A DNA stretch of 64,000 nucleotides from Candidatus Eiseniibacteriota bacterium (GCA_023129715.1 JAGMBO010000057.1:1-64000), one strand, 5' to 3'; shown: positions 9,187-18,466, counted from the stretch's first letter. The notes: generated from the sequence alone by a model not told the origin. A program made the numbers and translations.

Positions 9187-10158
9187 TTGCGGATCGTCTT
9201 CATGGGAACGCCGCGCTTCGCGGTCCCGACGCTGACCCGGCTCTGCGATACGGGCCTGGTTCCAGTGGCGGTCTACACGCAGCCCCCGCGACCCGTCGGC
9301 CGCGGCCTGCGCGTGGTCCCTCCCCCGGTTGCAGGGGAAGCCCGACTCCGCGGCCTTCCCCTGCGCCAGCCCGAGGTGCTTCAGCGGCGGGCGGAACTCG
9401 AGCACCTTGCAGATCTGCGACCCGATCTGATCCTGACGGTTGCCTATGGCAAGATCTTCCGGCGGCGCCTACTTGAGATGCCCCGCTACGGTTGTCTCAA
9501 TCTGCATCCCTCGCTTCTGCCGCAGTATCGAGGCCTCTCGCCGGTCCAGCGCGCGATCCTGCGGGGCGATCCGGAGACCGGCGTGACCCTCTACCGGATG
9601 GTCGCCGCCGTCGATGCGGGCCCGATCCTTGCCCAGCGAGTCACCGCGATCGAGCCGGGGGAGACGGCGGGGGTCCTGGCGGCCCGCCTCGCGCAACTGG
9701 GCGCCGCGCTCGTCGTCGCGACCCTGCCCGAGCTAGTCAAGGGGCGGCTCAAGCCTCGCGACCAAGATCCCGAGCGGGCGAGTTTTGCGCCCCGTCTCTG
9801 CCGAACCGACGGGCTGCTCGACTGGCGCCTGCCGGCTCGGCAGGTGGCCCGCGTCGTGCGGGCTTTCGACCCCTGGCCGGGGACCTATACCTTCTGCAAG
9901 AACGTGCGGGTCAAGGTGCTCGCGGTCGAGGTGGTCGATGAGACCCCGCGGGACGTTGCTCCGGGAACCCTGTTGGAGATCGGAAAGGGGCGTCCTCCGC
10001 TGGTTGCCACACAGCCCGGCGCGGTGGCGCTGCTGCGCGTGCAACCGGCCAGCTGCCAGGCGCAGGAAGGCTATGCGTTTTGCTGCGGCCGCCGTCTGAG
10101 CGCTGGGGATCGTCTCACTGCGCACCCCACGGCCCCCGGGACGGCGAGCCGTGGCTGA
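9187..10158 (+). CDS. fmt: Fmt, methionyl-tRNA formyltransferase
   Basis: The 323-residue enzyme formylates initiator Met-tRNA. It shows MGTPRFAVPTL at the N-terminus, the catalytic segment LNLHPSLLPQYRG with the Asn and His, the Asp in DAGPI and the C-terminal OB-fold domain after DPWPGTYT. The start is a TTG at 9187, supported by GGAGGGA seven bases upstream and by the family start MRIVFMGTP. No peptide deformylase gene is adjacent. It overlaps rsmB by 8 nt. Confidence 0.95.
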   Translation: MRIVFMGTPRFAVPTLTRLCDTGLVPVAVYTQPPRPVGRGLRVVPPPVAGEARLRGLPLRQPEVLQRRAELEHLADLRPDLILTVAYGKIFRRRLLEMPRYGCLNLHPSLLPQYRGLSPVQRAILRGDPETGVTLYRMVAAVDAGPILAQRVTAIEPGETAGVLAARLAQLGAALVVATLPELVKGRLKPRDQDPERASFAPRLCRTDGLLDWRLPARQVARVVRAFDPWPGTYTFCKNVRVKVLAVEVVDETPRDVAPGTLLEIGKGRPPLVATQPGAVALLRVQPASCQAQEGYAFCCGRRLSAGDRLTAHPTAPGTASRG

Positions 10159-11479
10159 TCCTCGTTCGCTGGCGTTGCGCATTCTTGCCGAAGCGGACGA
10201 GCAGCATCGCCCCAGCGATCCCTTGCGCCGGCAGCTGCTGGCCCGCAGCGGCCTCGATGCCCGCTCCCGGCGGCTGGTGACGATTCTGGTTCAGACGACG
10301 TTGCGTTGGCGGGGACGGGCCGATCGCGTGCTCGACGGGCGGCTCAGCCGCGGACTCGACTCGCTCGATCCCGCCATGCGCAGTCTCTTGCGCATGGCCT
10401 ATACACAGCTCTTCCACCTGACCCGGATTCCCGACTATGCCGTCGTGGCGACCGCGGTCACCCTGGCGCGCACCTGGCGTGGCGAGGGCAAGGCGCGGAT
10501 GGTCAATGGCGTGTTGCGCGGCTTGCTCGCCAAGCCACCCCGCGCGACCGACTGGGCGCGCGGCGAGGGGGTTGCGGGGCTGGTGGGAGAACTCTCGCAC
10601 CCGGCCTGGCTGCTCGAGCGATGGGTTGCCCGCTGGGGTCTCGAGCGGACCCGGGAGATCTGCGCGTGGAACAACGCCACCCCCGAGCTGCATCTGCGCG
10701 CGCGGGGCGGAGCCGCGGGGGCTGCGCGGGTCGCCGAGCAATTGCGTGCGCGGAGTATCGCAGTCGAATCGGGCCGTCTGCTGGAGGAGGCGTTGCGGCT
10801 GGGCGGGGCCTTCGATGCGGGTATCGATGCCTACATCTCCCAGGGTGAGGTGACGGTCCAGGATGAAAGCCAGATGCTCGTCGCTCATCTCTGGCCCGAT
10901 CCGGCGGCGGGCCCGGTTTTCGATCTCTGTGCGGCGCCCGGCACCAAGACCACGCACATCGCCGAGCGCGGGCCGAGCGTGCGCGTCTTCGGCGCCGATC
11001 TCGCGGCACCGCGGGCCCGCGAGATCGTGGCCAGCGCGCGCCGTCTCTCCCTCGATCACCTGCACGTGATCGTCGCCGACGGCCGGTGTTCCCCATTGCG
11101 GCCCATCGCCCGGCGGGTGCTCCTGGATGCGCCCTGTTCATCGCTCGGCGTGCTGCGCCGGCGCCCCGATGCGCGCTGGCTGCGTTCGCCGGAGGCGATC
11201 CGGCGAGCCGCGGCGCTGCAGGAGGAACTGCTGGATGCGGCCGCCGGGCTGGTCGCCCCGGGCGGGTGGTTGGTCTACAGTGTCTGCACACTCGAGCCCG
11301 AGGAGACCGACGATCGGCGGGCGGCGTTTCTCGCCGGCCACCGCGACTTCCGCGCCGCGCCGCCGCCCGCAGGGCTGCCGGCCGAGTTACAGGCGGGCGA
11401 GGGGATCCTGCAGATTCTGCCCGGGGTTCTGGGAATGGAAGGGCTTTACGCCACGCTGCTGCGGAGAGATCCTGCATAG
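10151..11479 (+). CDS. rsmB: RsmB, 16S rRNA cytosine-C5 methyltransferase
   Basis: The 442-residue protein has an N-terminal NusB-like RNA-binding domain (about 1-150) and a C-terminal Rossmann methyltransferase domain with AdoMet motif DLCAAPGTKTTHIAE, the DAPCSSLGVLRRRPD segment (conserved Cys of motif IV) and the motif VI cysteine in YSVCTLEPEE. It methylates C967 (E. coli numbering) of 16S rRNA. The GTG start overlaps the fmt stop. The length and both catalytic cysteines are normal. Confidence 0.94.
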   Translation: MADPRSLALRILAEADEQHRPSDPLRRQLLARSGLDARSRRLVTILVQTTLRWRGRADRVLDGRLSRGLDSLDPAMRSLLRMAYTQLFHLTRIPDYAVVATAVTLARTWRGEGKARMVNGVLRGLLAKPPRATDWARGEGVAGLVGELSHPAWLLERWVARWGLERTREICAWNNATPELHLRARGGAAGAARVAEQLRARSIAVESGRLLEEALRLGGAFDAGIDAYISQGEVTVQDESQMLVAHLWPDPAAGPVFDLCAAPGTKTTHIAERGPSVRVFGADLAAPRAREIVASARRLSLDHLHVIVADGRCSPLRPIARRVLLDAPCSSLGVLRRRPDARWLRSPEAIRRAAALQEELLDAAAGLVAPGGWLVYSVCTLEPEETDDRRAAFLAGHRDFRAAPPPAGLPAELQAGEGILQILPGVLGMEGLYATLLRRDPA

Positions 11480-11511
11480 GTGTTGTGGGCGCGAGGTGCG
11501 CCGTCCGCGCC

Positions 11512-11565
11512 GCTGAGTCGAGATGAGCACAGGGTGGCGCTGAGTCGAGATGAGCACAGGGCGGC
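11512..11565. repeat. 27-bp tandem duplication before the PASTA gene
   Basis: Two contiguous 27-bp copies (11512-11538 and 11539-11565), each starting GCTGAGTCGAGATGAGC, differ by a single base (T/C). The duplication fills most of the rsmB-PASTA gap and ends just before the RBS region of the PASTA gene. Confidence 0.85.
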
Positions 11566-11583
11566 GCGGCGTCGAGGAGAGCA

Positions 11584-12387
11584 ATGAGCGCGTCACCGAC
11601 GGGAAAAGCGGCGGGCTGGGCTCGCGGGCAGCGCTGGGCCGGCCGCCTTGCACGTCTGCCGGCCCGAATCGCCCGCAGCCGCTGGCTGCACCGTGCCCTG
11701 CTTGCCGTCCTGGGTGCGATGTGCGGCGTGCTCTTCTTCCAGCTCATCGTCATGCCGAGAATCGTGCGGCATGACCAGGAAGCCATCGTCCCCGATCTCC
11801 GTGGACTTCCCGCGGCCGAGGTCGAGCCGCTCCTGGAAGCCCAGCAGCTGCGGTTGGGGTTGCGGACGGAGGCCTACAACGATCACATTCCCATCGGCCA
11901 CATCCTCCGTCATGCCCCGACCCCTGGATTCCGAGTCAAGTGCGGCCGTGCAGTCGATCTTGTAGTCAGTCTGGGGCCCGAGGCGTTGCGAGTTCCCGCG
12001 CTTGAGGGGGAGAGCCTGGTGCATGCGCGCTTTCTCCTGCTGCGGGCGGGCCTGCAGCAGGGGCGTCTGAGCCACGTCTACAGCGCCGACGTGGCGTCGA
12101 ACCACATCGTGGCCGCCAGTCCGCGCCCGGGCACGCCCTTGCGGGGACGCGGCTCGGTCGATCTGCTCGTCAGCCGCGGGGCCTCCCGGCGGCTGATCCT
12201 GATGCCCGATGTGCGGGGTGCCGACGTCCGGCGCGCGGAGGCGTTCCTGAGCGCCGCGGGGTTCGAGGTCGGCCGGCGCAGGTGGCCCGGGGGGCAGGCG
12301 CAGGCGCCAGCCGTGGTCGACCAGACCCCCCCGCCCGGCTACCCGATCGAGTCGGGAGGCACCGTGGAGCTGCTCGCCGGGCGCTGA
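11584..12387 (+). CDS. membrane-anchored PASTA-domain protein without a kinase domain
   Basis: This 267-residue protein has a basic cytoplasmic N-terminus, one membrane helix (about residues 38-57) and three PASTA repeats outside (about 66-132, 133-200 and 201-267), recognised by starts of the type VPDLRGLPAAEV, by PxPG turns and by final VDLLVS/VELLAG strands. PASTA domains bind peptidoglycan fragments. They usually sit on Ser/Thr kinases (PrkC/PknB) or on penicillin-binding proteins, but no catalytic domain is present here. The place between rsmB and rpe is where many genomes carry the PrkC kinase cluster. A role in sensing or binding cell wall is inference. Confidence 0.85.
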   Translation: MSASPTGKAAGWARGQRWAGRLARLPARIARSRWLHRALLAVLGAMCGVLFFQLIVMPRIVRHDQEAIVPDLRGLPAAEVEPLLEAQQLRLGLRTEAYNDHIPIGHILRHAPTPGFRVKCGRAVDLVVSLGPEALRVPALEGESLVHARFLLLRAGLQQGRLSHVYSADVASNHIVAASPRPGTPLRGRGSVDLLVSRGASRRLILMPDVRGADVRRAEAFLSAAGFEVGRRRWPGGQAQAPAVVDQTPPPGYPIESGGTVELLAGR

Positions 12388-12422
12388 GGGTCGCGGCGGG
12401 CCATGCCAGGATCGAGGGTGGG

Positions 12423-13163
12423 ATGCCGCAGCCAAGAGCGATACCCGCTGGGGTGCAGGTAGCGCCATCTCTGCTGGCGGCCGATTTCGGCCACCTGGCG
12501 GAGGAGATCCGCTCGATCAAGGAGGGGGGGGCGGCCATCCTGCATCTCGATGTGATGGATGGACATTTCGTGCCCAATATCACCTTCGGCGCTCCCCTGG
12601 TCCGCTCGATCCGGCAAGCTACTCAGCTGTTCCTCGATACCCACCTGATGATTGCCGATCCGCTCGCCTACCTCGAGCCCTTTGCCCGGGCGGGCGCCGA
12701 CCTACTGACTCTGCACGCCGAGGCGCTGGCCGGGTGCCCCGCGCCCACCGCGGCCGGGCTGGCCCGCCTGCGGGAGGCGGGAGGCCGGCTCGGGGTGCTC
12801 GGGTGCCGCCTGGGGCTCTCTTTCCGGCCGGCGACCGATCCGCTTCCCTGGCTCGAGGCGGCCGGGGATGTGCTCGATCTGGTCCTGATCATGACGGTCG
12901 AGCCCGGTTTCGGCGGACAGGCGTTCCGCGATGGTCAGATCGGTCGGCTCGAGGCGGCCGCCCGCCTGCGCGAGGCCCGTGCCTGGCGCTACCGCCTGGA
13001 GGTCGATGGGGGCATCGATGCCCGCACCGCGGGGCACTGCGCAGCGGCGGGGGCCGAGCTCTTCGTCGCCGGCACGGCGGTCTTTGGGCGCGCCGACCGG
13101 GCGGCGGCGATGCGCGAGATCCTGCGGGCGGCCGAGGCGGCAGTGGGGCCTGCCGCCGGCTGA
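12423..13163 (+). CDS. rpe: Rpe, ribulose-phosphate 3-epimerase
   Basis: The 246-residue TIM-barrel enzyme interconverts ribulose 5-phosphate and xylulose 5-phosphate. Metal-ligand motifs are visible: APSLLAADFGHL, HLDVMDGHFVPN (His, Asp, His), TVEPGFGGQ and LEVDGGID. The ATG at 12423 gives the family-like beginning; an in-frame start at 12282 would overlap the PASTA gene. It is about 35 nt downstream of that gene, probably the same transcript. Confidence 0.95.
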   Translation: MPQPRAIPAGVQVAPSLLAADFGHLAEEIRSIKEGGAAILHLDVMDGHFVPNITFGAPLVRSIRQATQLFLDTHLMIADPLAYLEPFARAGADLLTLHAEALAGCPAPTAAGLARLREAGGRLGVLGCRLGLSFRPATDPLPWLEAAGDVLDLVLIMTVEPGFGGQAFRDGQIGRLEAAARLREARAWRYRLEVDGGIDARTAGHCAAAGAELFVAGTAVFGRADRAAAMREILRAAEAAVGPAAG

Positions 13164-13223
13164 GCGATGCCCCGAGCGTGTGATCTCGGTCGGGTCGGGG
13201 GCGGGTGAGGTATGCTTTCGTCC

Positions 13224-13253
13224 TTGATGCCCCGGCGCCGACGGTGCTAGACT
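13224..13253 (+). promoter_or_regulatory. sigma70-like promoter for the ffh operon
   Basis: TTGATG (13224-13229) and TAGACT (13248-13253) are separated by 18 bp, giving a leader of about 45 nt to the ffh ATG at 13303. Confidence 0.5.
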
Positions 13254-13302
13254 CCTTGCTTCGTGACGATTGGCAAGAAACGCTTCGATCGGGCTAATTC
13301 CG

Positions 13303-14628
13303 ATGTTTGAGGCGCTGGCGGGTCGGCTGGAAGAGACTTTCTCACGCCTGCGGGGGCGGGGGAAACTGAGCCCGGAGAACATCCGCGAGACACTGCGCGA
13401 GGTTCGCCGGGCCCTGCTCGAGGCCGACGTCAATTACAAGGTTGCCCGCGACTTCATCCGTCAGGTCGAGGGGCGGGCCCTCGGCGTCACGGTGCTGCGC
13501 AGCCTTTCGCCGGGCCAGCAGCTCGTCAAGGTCGTCCATGAAGCCTTGGTCGAGCTCCTGGGCGGCGAGACGGCGCAACTCGCCGAGAGCGCCGAGATCC
13601 CGACGCGGATCCTCTTCGTGGGTTTGCAGGGATCGGGCAAGACGACCACGGTGGCCAAGGTCGCCGCGCGGCTGAAGAAGCAGGGCAAGGTTGTGTTGCT
13701 CGGCGCCGTGGACGTCCACCGGCCGGCAGCGGTCGATCAGTTGCAGACCCTGGGGTCCGGGATCGGCGCTCAGGTCTATGCCGAGCCGGGTGAGCGGGAC
13801 GCGGCGGGCGTCGCCCGCCGGGGGTGGGAACAAGCGCGCAAGCTTGGGGCCGACTACTACCTTGTCGATACGGCCGGGCGGTTGCAGATCGACGAGGCGA
13901 TGATGGCCGAACTCGCGCAGGTTCGCGCGGCCGTCGACCCCCACCAGATCCTGCTGGTCGTCGATGGGCTGACCGGCCAGGAGGCGGTGGCGGTCAGTGA
14001 GGCCTTCCACGAGCGGCTGACGCTCGCGGGGGTCGTGCTCACGAAGATGGAGGGGGATGGCCGCGGGGGCGCCGCGCTGAGCACACGGGCGGCGACCGGC
14101 GTACCGATTCTCTTTGTCGGCACCGGGGAGGGTATCGAAGCGCTCGAGCCCTTCCATCCAGCCGGGATGGCCTCGCGCATCCTGGGCATGGGTGATGTGC
14201 TCGCGCTCGTCGAGCGCGCACAGGAGACGGTCGATCTCGAAGAGGCGGCCCAGCTCCAGACGCGTCTGGCCAAGGAGGAGTTCACGCTCGAACACTTCCT
14301 GCGCCAGATGCGGGAAGTGCGCAAGATGGGGCCGTTGGAGGATCTGATCAAGCTGATCCCCGGCCTCGGCGGCAAGGCGCTGAAGAACGTCGCCGTCGGA
14401 GAGAAGGACATCGGCCGGGTCGAGGCGATCGTCCTCTCGATGACGCTGCATGAGCGGCGGCGGCCGGAGATCCTCAATGGATCCCGGCGCAAGCGGATCG
14501 CCCGCGGCAGCGGCACGAGTGTTCAGGAGGTCAACCGCCTCCTGCGGGATTTCGATCAGATGCGCCGCATGTTTGGGCGGCTGCGCAAGGGAGGCAAGCT
14601 CCCGAACGCGTTCCAGGGACTGTCGTAG
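13303..14628 (+). CDS. ffh: Ffh, signal recognition particle GTPase
   Basis: The 441-residue protein has the N domain (from MFEALAGRLEETFSRL), the G domain with GLQGSGKTTT, the DTAGRLQIDE motif and TKMEGDGRGG, and the RNA-binding M domain ending near the C-terminus with the SRP RNA-contact region GSGTSVQEVNRLL. It directs signal-peptide-bearing ribosomes to FtsY. The ATG at 13303 gives the standard beginning; a TTG at 13270 would add 11 residues. It heads the usual ffh-rpsP-trmD operon. Confidence 0.96.
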   Translation: MFEALAGRLEETFSRLRGRGKLSPENIRETLREVRRALLEADVNYKVARDFIRQVEGRALGVTVLRSLSPGQQLVKVVHEALVELLGGETAQLAESAEIPTRILFVGLQGSGKTTTVAKVAARLKKQGKVVLLGAVDVHRPAAVDQLQTLGSGIGAQVYAEPGERDAAGVARRGWEQARKLGADYYLVDTAGRLQIDEAMMAELAQVRAAVDPHQILLVVDGLTGQEAVAVSEAFHERLTLAGVVLTKMEGDGRGGAALSTRAATGVPILFVGTGEGIEALEPFHPAGMASRILGMGDVLALVERAQETVDLEEAAQLQTRLAKEEFTLEHFLRQMREVRKMGPLEDLIKLIPGLGGKALKNVAVGEKDIGRVEAIVLSMTLHERRRPEILNGSRRKRIARGSGTSVQEVNRLLRDFDQMRRMFGRLRKGGKLPNAFQGLS

Positions 14629-14650
14629 GGAGAGCAGGGGAGGACACACA

Positions 14651-15052
14651 GTGGCGGTTGTGATTCGGCTGCAACGGGCCGGGGCCCGCAATCGACCCTT
14701 CTACCGGGTGGTGGTTGCTGACTCCCGCCGGGCCCGGGATGGGGCATTCATCGAAAAGGTGGGCTACTATGATCCCATTCCCGATCCAGACGTGATCTCG
14801 CTCGATCATGCGCGCGTCAGCGGGTGGATCGGCAAGGGCGCCCAGCCTTCCGAGGCGGTGCGCCATTTGATCCGGCGCAGCGCGAAGCGCATGGCGGCGG
14901 GCGCGCCGCTGGCGGCGCCGGCAGGGGCAGCCGCGGTGCCCAAGCCGGTGGAAGCTCCACCGGAGGCCGCCGGGCCGGAACCGGCGGCGAGTGCCGGGGT
15001 GGAGGCTGGCACGGGTGATGCGCCGGGAGAGGAGACCTCTCCCGAGGTCTAG
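14651..15052 (+). CDS. rpsP: ribosomal protein bS16 with an Ala/Pro-rich C-terminal tail
   Basis: The first 85 residues are a normal S16 ([22 protein letters not shown], then GYYDPIP and the RRSAKRM region). After that a tail of about 45 residues rich in Ala, Pro, Gly and Glu brings the protein to 133 residues, compared with about 80-90 in most bacteria. The GTG start is supported by GGGGAGG seven bases upstream. It follows ffh by 22 nt. Confidence 0.95.
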   Translation: MAVVIRLQRAGARNRPFYRVVVADSRRARDGAFIEKVGYYDPIPDPDVISLDHARVSGWIGKGAQPSEAVRHLIRRSAKRMAAGAPLAAPAGAAAVPKPVEAPPEAAGPEPAASAGVEAGTGDAPGEETSPEV

Positions 15053-15237
15053 GAGAGCACCCTGGTGCAGCCGGGGGGAGGGCCGCCACCGGCCCGACAG
15101 CTGCTTCAAGGGAACGATGGAGTCGTCGGCCACGGGGACCGGCGCATGCGGATAGAGCAAGCGACATCGGGGCTGAACACGAGCGCCCTCGGAGAATGCG
15201 AGCGAGGGGCTGGGGCGCCCGAGACGAGAGGAGAGCC

Positions 15238-15468
15238 ATGAAAGCACTTATCGAGTATTTGACCCAAGCATTGGTGGACCGACCGGACGAAGTCGTGATT
15301 CGCGAGGTGGTCGGCGAGAAGACGACCGTCTACGAGCTGCGCGTCGGCGAGGGTGACCTCGGCAAGGTCATCGGCAAGCACGGCCGGACGATTCGTGCCA
15401 TTCGTACGCTGCTTTCGGCGGCGGCGACGAAGGAGGGCAAGCGCGCCGTGCTGGAGATCTTGGAGTAG
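15238..15468 (+). CDS. khpA: KhpA/YlqC-type KH-domain RNA-binding protein
   Basis: The 76-residue protein is a single KH domain with the GxxG loop in [15 protein letters not shown] (about residues 43-57). Family members bind RNA, often as a dimer with KhpB. The ATG at 15238 follows GAGAGGAGAG. The position between rpsP and rimM is typical. The 185-bp gap before it shows no gene or clear hairpin. Confidence 0.92.
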   Translation: MKALIEYLTQALVDRPDEVVIREVVGEKTTVYELRVGEGDLGKVIGKHGRTIRAIRTLLSAAATKEGKRAVLEILE

Positions 15469-15540
15469 CCGCCTTGGTCTCCGCGGGACTGCGCGCGGAA
15501 TCAATGCGCCCAGGGGGTCGGCACCGGGCGGGGAGCAGGA

Positions 15541-16065
15541 ATGGATCGCCACGGTGAGGAGACTTGGGTGCCCGTTGGCCGGGTTGGCAGGCCCTTTGGA
15601 CTGAAGGGCGAGGTCGTCATTCACTACACGGGAGATACCTCGGCCCGCTTCCACCCCGGGGAGAAGGTACAAGTCGTCACGCCGCACGGGCGGGTGCCGG
15701 CGACCATTGTTCGGGCGCGCGCGTTGTCGAAGAAGTTCGTGGTCGTTTTCGCCGGGCGTGAAAGCATCGAGGCGGTCAAGGAATGGGTCAATTGCCCGCT
15801 GGAGGTTCGGGCGCGCGACTTGCCTCCGTTGGAGGAGGGGCGCTACTACCACTTCCAGCTCATCGGACTGAAGGTCTATGCCGCCGACGGGCGCTTCATC
15901 GGCCTCCTGGAGGAGGTCTGGACGACCGGAGGTAATGACGTCTACTGCGTCCGCCACGATGGACGCGAGGTTCTGGTTCCGGCAATCGAGGATGCCATCG
16001 TCGGCATCGATCTGGAGCAGGGGACGATGAACCTCAAGAACCTGGAGGGGATGATCGAACCGTGA
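15541..16065 (+). CDS. rimM: RimM, 16S rRNA processing factor
   Basis: The 174-residue protein contains an N-terminal barrel ([14 protein letters not shown], about residues 12-25) and a C-terminal PRC barrel ([12 protein letters not shown] through [21 protein letters not shown]). RimM binds S19 and assists 30S head maturation. It overlaps trmD by 4 nt (GTGA), its near-universal partner. Confidence 0.95.
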   Translation: MDRHGEETWVPVGRVGRPFGLKGEVVIHYTGDTSARFHPGEKVQVVTPHGRVPATIVRARALSKKFVVVFAGRESIEAVKEWVNCPLEVRARDLPPLEEGRYYHFQLIGLKVYAADGRFIGLLEEVWTTGGNDVYCVRHDGREVLVPAIEDAIVGIDLEQGTMNLKNLEGMIEP

Positions 16066-16820
16066 ATCGGGCGGATCCCTGTGTCACGGTGACGGTTCTG
16101 ACCGGTTTTCCGGCCCTCTTTGGGAGTCTCGACGCCGAAGGGATCATCAAGATCGCGATCGAGAGCGGGCTCGCCGAAGTGCGGATCGTCAACTTGCGCG
16201 ATTACACCGACGACCGGCACCGCACGATCGACGACCGTCCCTACGGAGGCGGCCCGGGGATGATCCTGAAGATCGCGCCGGTTGCCCGGGCGCTCGAGGC
16301 GCTGCCTCCCGCGCGGGCGCGCCGCGAGGTGATCTTGCTGAGCCCGCAGGGCGAGCGGTTGCAGCAAGGGTTTTTCGAAGCGCGGGCCGCGGGGGCGGAT
16401 CTCGTCTTGATCTGCGGCCGGTACAAGGGGGTCGACGAGCGGATTCGCACACTGGTCGACCGGGAGATCTCGCTCGGGGACTTCGTGATCTCGGGCGGGG
16501 AACTGGCCGCGATGATCCTGGTCGATGGCCTGTTGAGATTGATCCCGGGTGTTCTGGGAGATCTTGATTCCGCGCGGGGCGACAGCTTCTCGACGCGGTT
16601 GCTCGATTGCGCCTATTATACGCGGCCGGAGACATGGCGAGGATGCAAGGTCCCGGAGGTCCTGCTCTCGGGACATCATGCTGAGATCCGCCGCTGGCGC
16701 CGGCAGGATGTCCTGCGGCGCACACGCGCGCGGCGTCCTGACCTGTTGTTGAACGCCCGGCTGGAGGATGAGGACCGGCGCCACCTGGCGAGCCTCGATG
16801 AGGCGGGGTCGGAGAGTTAG
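16062..16820 (+). CDS. trmD: TrmD, tRNA (guanine-37-N1) methyltransferase
   Basis: The 252-residue SPOUT methyltransferase makes m1G37 in tRNA. The trefoil-knot motifs are present: [40 protein letters not shown] and [17 protein letters not shown], and the C-terminal [17 protein letters not shown]. The GTG start overlaps the rimM stop. Length is normal. Confidence 0.96.
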   Translation: MNRADPCVTVTVLTGFPALFGSLDAEGIIKIAIESGLAEVRIVNLRDYTDDRHRTIDDRPYGGGPGMILKIAPVARALEALPPARARREVILLSPQGERLQQGFFEARAAGADLVLICGRYKGVDERIRTLVDREISLGDFVISGGELAAMILVDGLLRLIPGVLGDLDSARGDSFSTRLLDCAYYTRPETWRGCKVPEVLLSGHHAEIRRWRRQDVLRRTRARRPDLLLNARLEDEDRRHLASLDEAGSES

Positions 16821-16871
16821 CGGGATTCGGCTCCGGAGGGCGACTCTGGGCCAAGGGGATGGGAGAGAACG

Positions 16872-17306
16872 ATGGACGTCCTGAGAAATGTCGAAGCGCC
16901 GCACCTGAAGGGGGAACTCCCCAAGTTTGGGTCCGGAGACACCGTCCGGGTTGCCGTGCGCGTCGTCGAAGGCGAAAAGGTTCGCGCGCAGCTGTTCCAG
17001 GGGGTCGTGATCGCCCGTTCAGGCTCCGGCACCCGCGAGACCTTTACCGTGCGCAAGATCAGCGACGGCGTCGCCGTGGAGCGCGTCTTTCCGGTTCACT
17101 CGCCCAATGTGACCGAGATCGAGGTCATCCGTCGCGGTCGTGTGCGGCGCGCCAAGTTGACCTATCTGCGCGGCCGCAAGGGCCGGAGCGCCCGGATCCG
17201 CGAGCGCGCCTACGATGGGCGCATCAAGCACCCGGCGCCTAAGCCGGCGGCGGTGCCCGAGGTAGCGGCCGAGGATGGCGGCGACGCTGCTGCGGCCGAG
17301 CAGTAG
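16872..17306 (+). CDS. rplS: ribosomal protein bL19 with an extended C-terminus
   Basis: The core (about residues 1-118) shows PKFGSGDTVRVAVRVVEG, RVFPVHSPNVTEIEV and RRAKLTYLRGRKGRSARI, standard for bL19. About 25 extra residues rich in Ala and Glu follow, giving 144 residues versus about 115 in E. coli. It lies 51 nt after trmD in the conserved order. Confidence 0.95.
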   Translation: MDVLRNVEAPHLKGELPKFGSGDTVRVAVRVVEGEKVRAQLFQGVVIARSGSGTRETFTVRKISDGVAVERVFPVHSPNVTEIEVIRRGRVRRAKLTYLRGRKGRSARIRERAYDGRIKHPAPKPAAVPEVAAEDGGDAAAAEQ

Positions 17307-17318
17307 GCCCCGCCGGCG

Positions 17319-17978
17319 ATGGCGACGCTCGGGCCGACGCGGCGTTTCGAAGGCCTTTGGAAACGGCGGGGATTCGCGCTTGTCGCCGGCGTCGATGAGG
17401 TCGGCCGCGGCTGCCTGGCCGGTCCCGTCGTCGCCGCCGCGGTGATCCTCGACCGGCACCCGCCCCGCGGACTGAACGACTCGAAGCTGCTCTCGCGCCG
17501 GGAACGCGAACGCCTCTTTGCCGCTCTCGAGGCTTCCGACGCCCATTGCGCCTGGGCCCTCGCCGATTGTCGCGAAATCGATGCGCTCAACATCCGCCAG
17601 GCAAGCTTCCTCGCCATGCGCCGGGCGATCACACGGCTCTCCGTTGTTCCCGAGGCGCTCCTCGTCGACGGGTTTGCAATTCCCGACTGTGAGCTTCCGC
17701 AACGGGCCCTCGTCGGGGGGGATCGGCGGTCGCTCTCGATTGCGGCGGCGAGCATCGTCGCCAAGGTCTCCCGCGATCGTCTGATGGCCGACCTCGCGCG
17801 CGAATACCCCGCCTACGGCTTCGAGCGCCACGTCGGCTACGCCACGCGTGAACACCTCGCGGCGTTGGCCCGGTGGGGTGTGACACCCCAGCACCGCCTC
17901 ACCTTTTCCCCCGTGCGGGAGGCGCTGGGCCGGTGCGGCGAGCGAGCCCCATCACAGGCCTGGTACGAGATCGGCTAG
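17319..17978 (+). CDS. rnhB: RNase HII
   Basis: The 219-residue enzyme removes ribonucleotides from DNA. Active-site residues are visible in AGVDEVGRGCLAGP (Asp, Glu; about residue 23), LLVDGFAI (Asp) and AAASIVAKVSRDRLM with its trailing Asp. The C-terminal helix motif GYATREHLAAL and TPQHRLTFSPV are typical. It is 12 nt from rplS. Confidence 0.95.
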   Translation: MATLGPTRRFEGLWKRRGFALVAGVDEVGRGCLAGPVVAAAVILDRHPPRGLNDSKLLSRRERERLFAALEASDAHCAWALADCREIDALNIRQASFLAMRRAITRLSVVPEALLVDGFAIPDCELPQRALVGGDRRSLSIAAASIVAKVSRDRLMADLAREYPAYGFERHVGYATREHLAALARWGVTPQHRLTFSPVREALGRCGERAPSQAWYEIG

Positions 17979-18064
17979 CGGACGTATCGGTCGTCCGAGG
18001 CGACAGCGCTCTCTACCCCCCTGCTCAGCCCACGGCCCGAGACCGCGCCGGATCGGAGGAACCC

Positions 18065-18466
18065 GTGAACAGCGATCATCGCAGCCGCCCGGGCGGGCGC
18101 AGCACGACGGCTCAGGGCCGTCTCGCCGAGGGGATTGCCGCCCTCTATCTGGAGATGCAGGGCTACCGGATCCTGGCTCGCAACCTGCGCTGCGGGCCGG
18201 GGGAAATCGACCTGGTCGTTGCTCGCAGAGGCACCGTCGCCCTGGTGGAGGTCCGGATGCGCTCCTCGCCTGAACGTGGTCGTCCTGAGGAGAGCATCGG
18301 CCGGCGCAAGCGCGCCCATCTCGCCCGGGCGGCCCGCTACCTGCCGGCTCGGCTCGGGCTGCCGCCGGAGCAGGGCGTGCGTTTCGACGCGGTGGCCGTC
18401 GAGCAACGTCCCTTTGGCTTGCTTCTGAGACACTTACAGGGCTACGCCGCCGCTCCCCCTCGTTGA
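18065..18466 (+). CDS. yraN: YraN/UPF0102 nuclease-like protein
   Basis: This 133-residue protein has the UPF0102 fold signature: AEGIAALYLEMQGYRILARNLRC, GEIDLVV (Glu, Asp) and VALVEVRMRSS, a restriction-endonuclease-like active-site pattern in which the usual VEVK lysine appears as VEVR. Function in the family is unproven. The GTG at 18065 follows GGAGGA; upstream in-frame codons overlap rnhB. The gene ends inside the next promoter. Confidence 0.88.
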   Translation: MNSDHRSRPGGRSTTAQGRLAEGIAALYLEMQGYRILARNLRCGPGEIDLVVARRGTVALVEVRMRSSPERGRPEESIGRRKRAHLARAARYLPARLGLPPEQGVRFDAVAVEQRPFGLLLRHLQGYAAAPPR

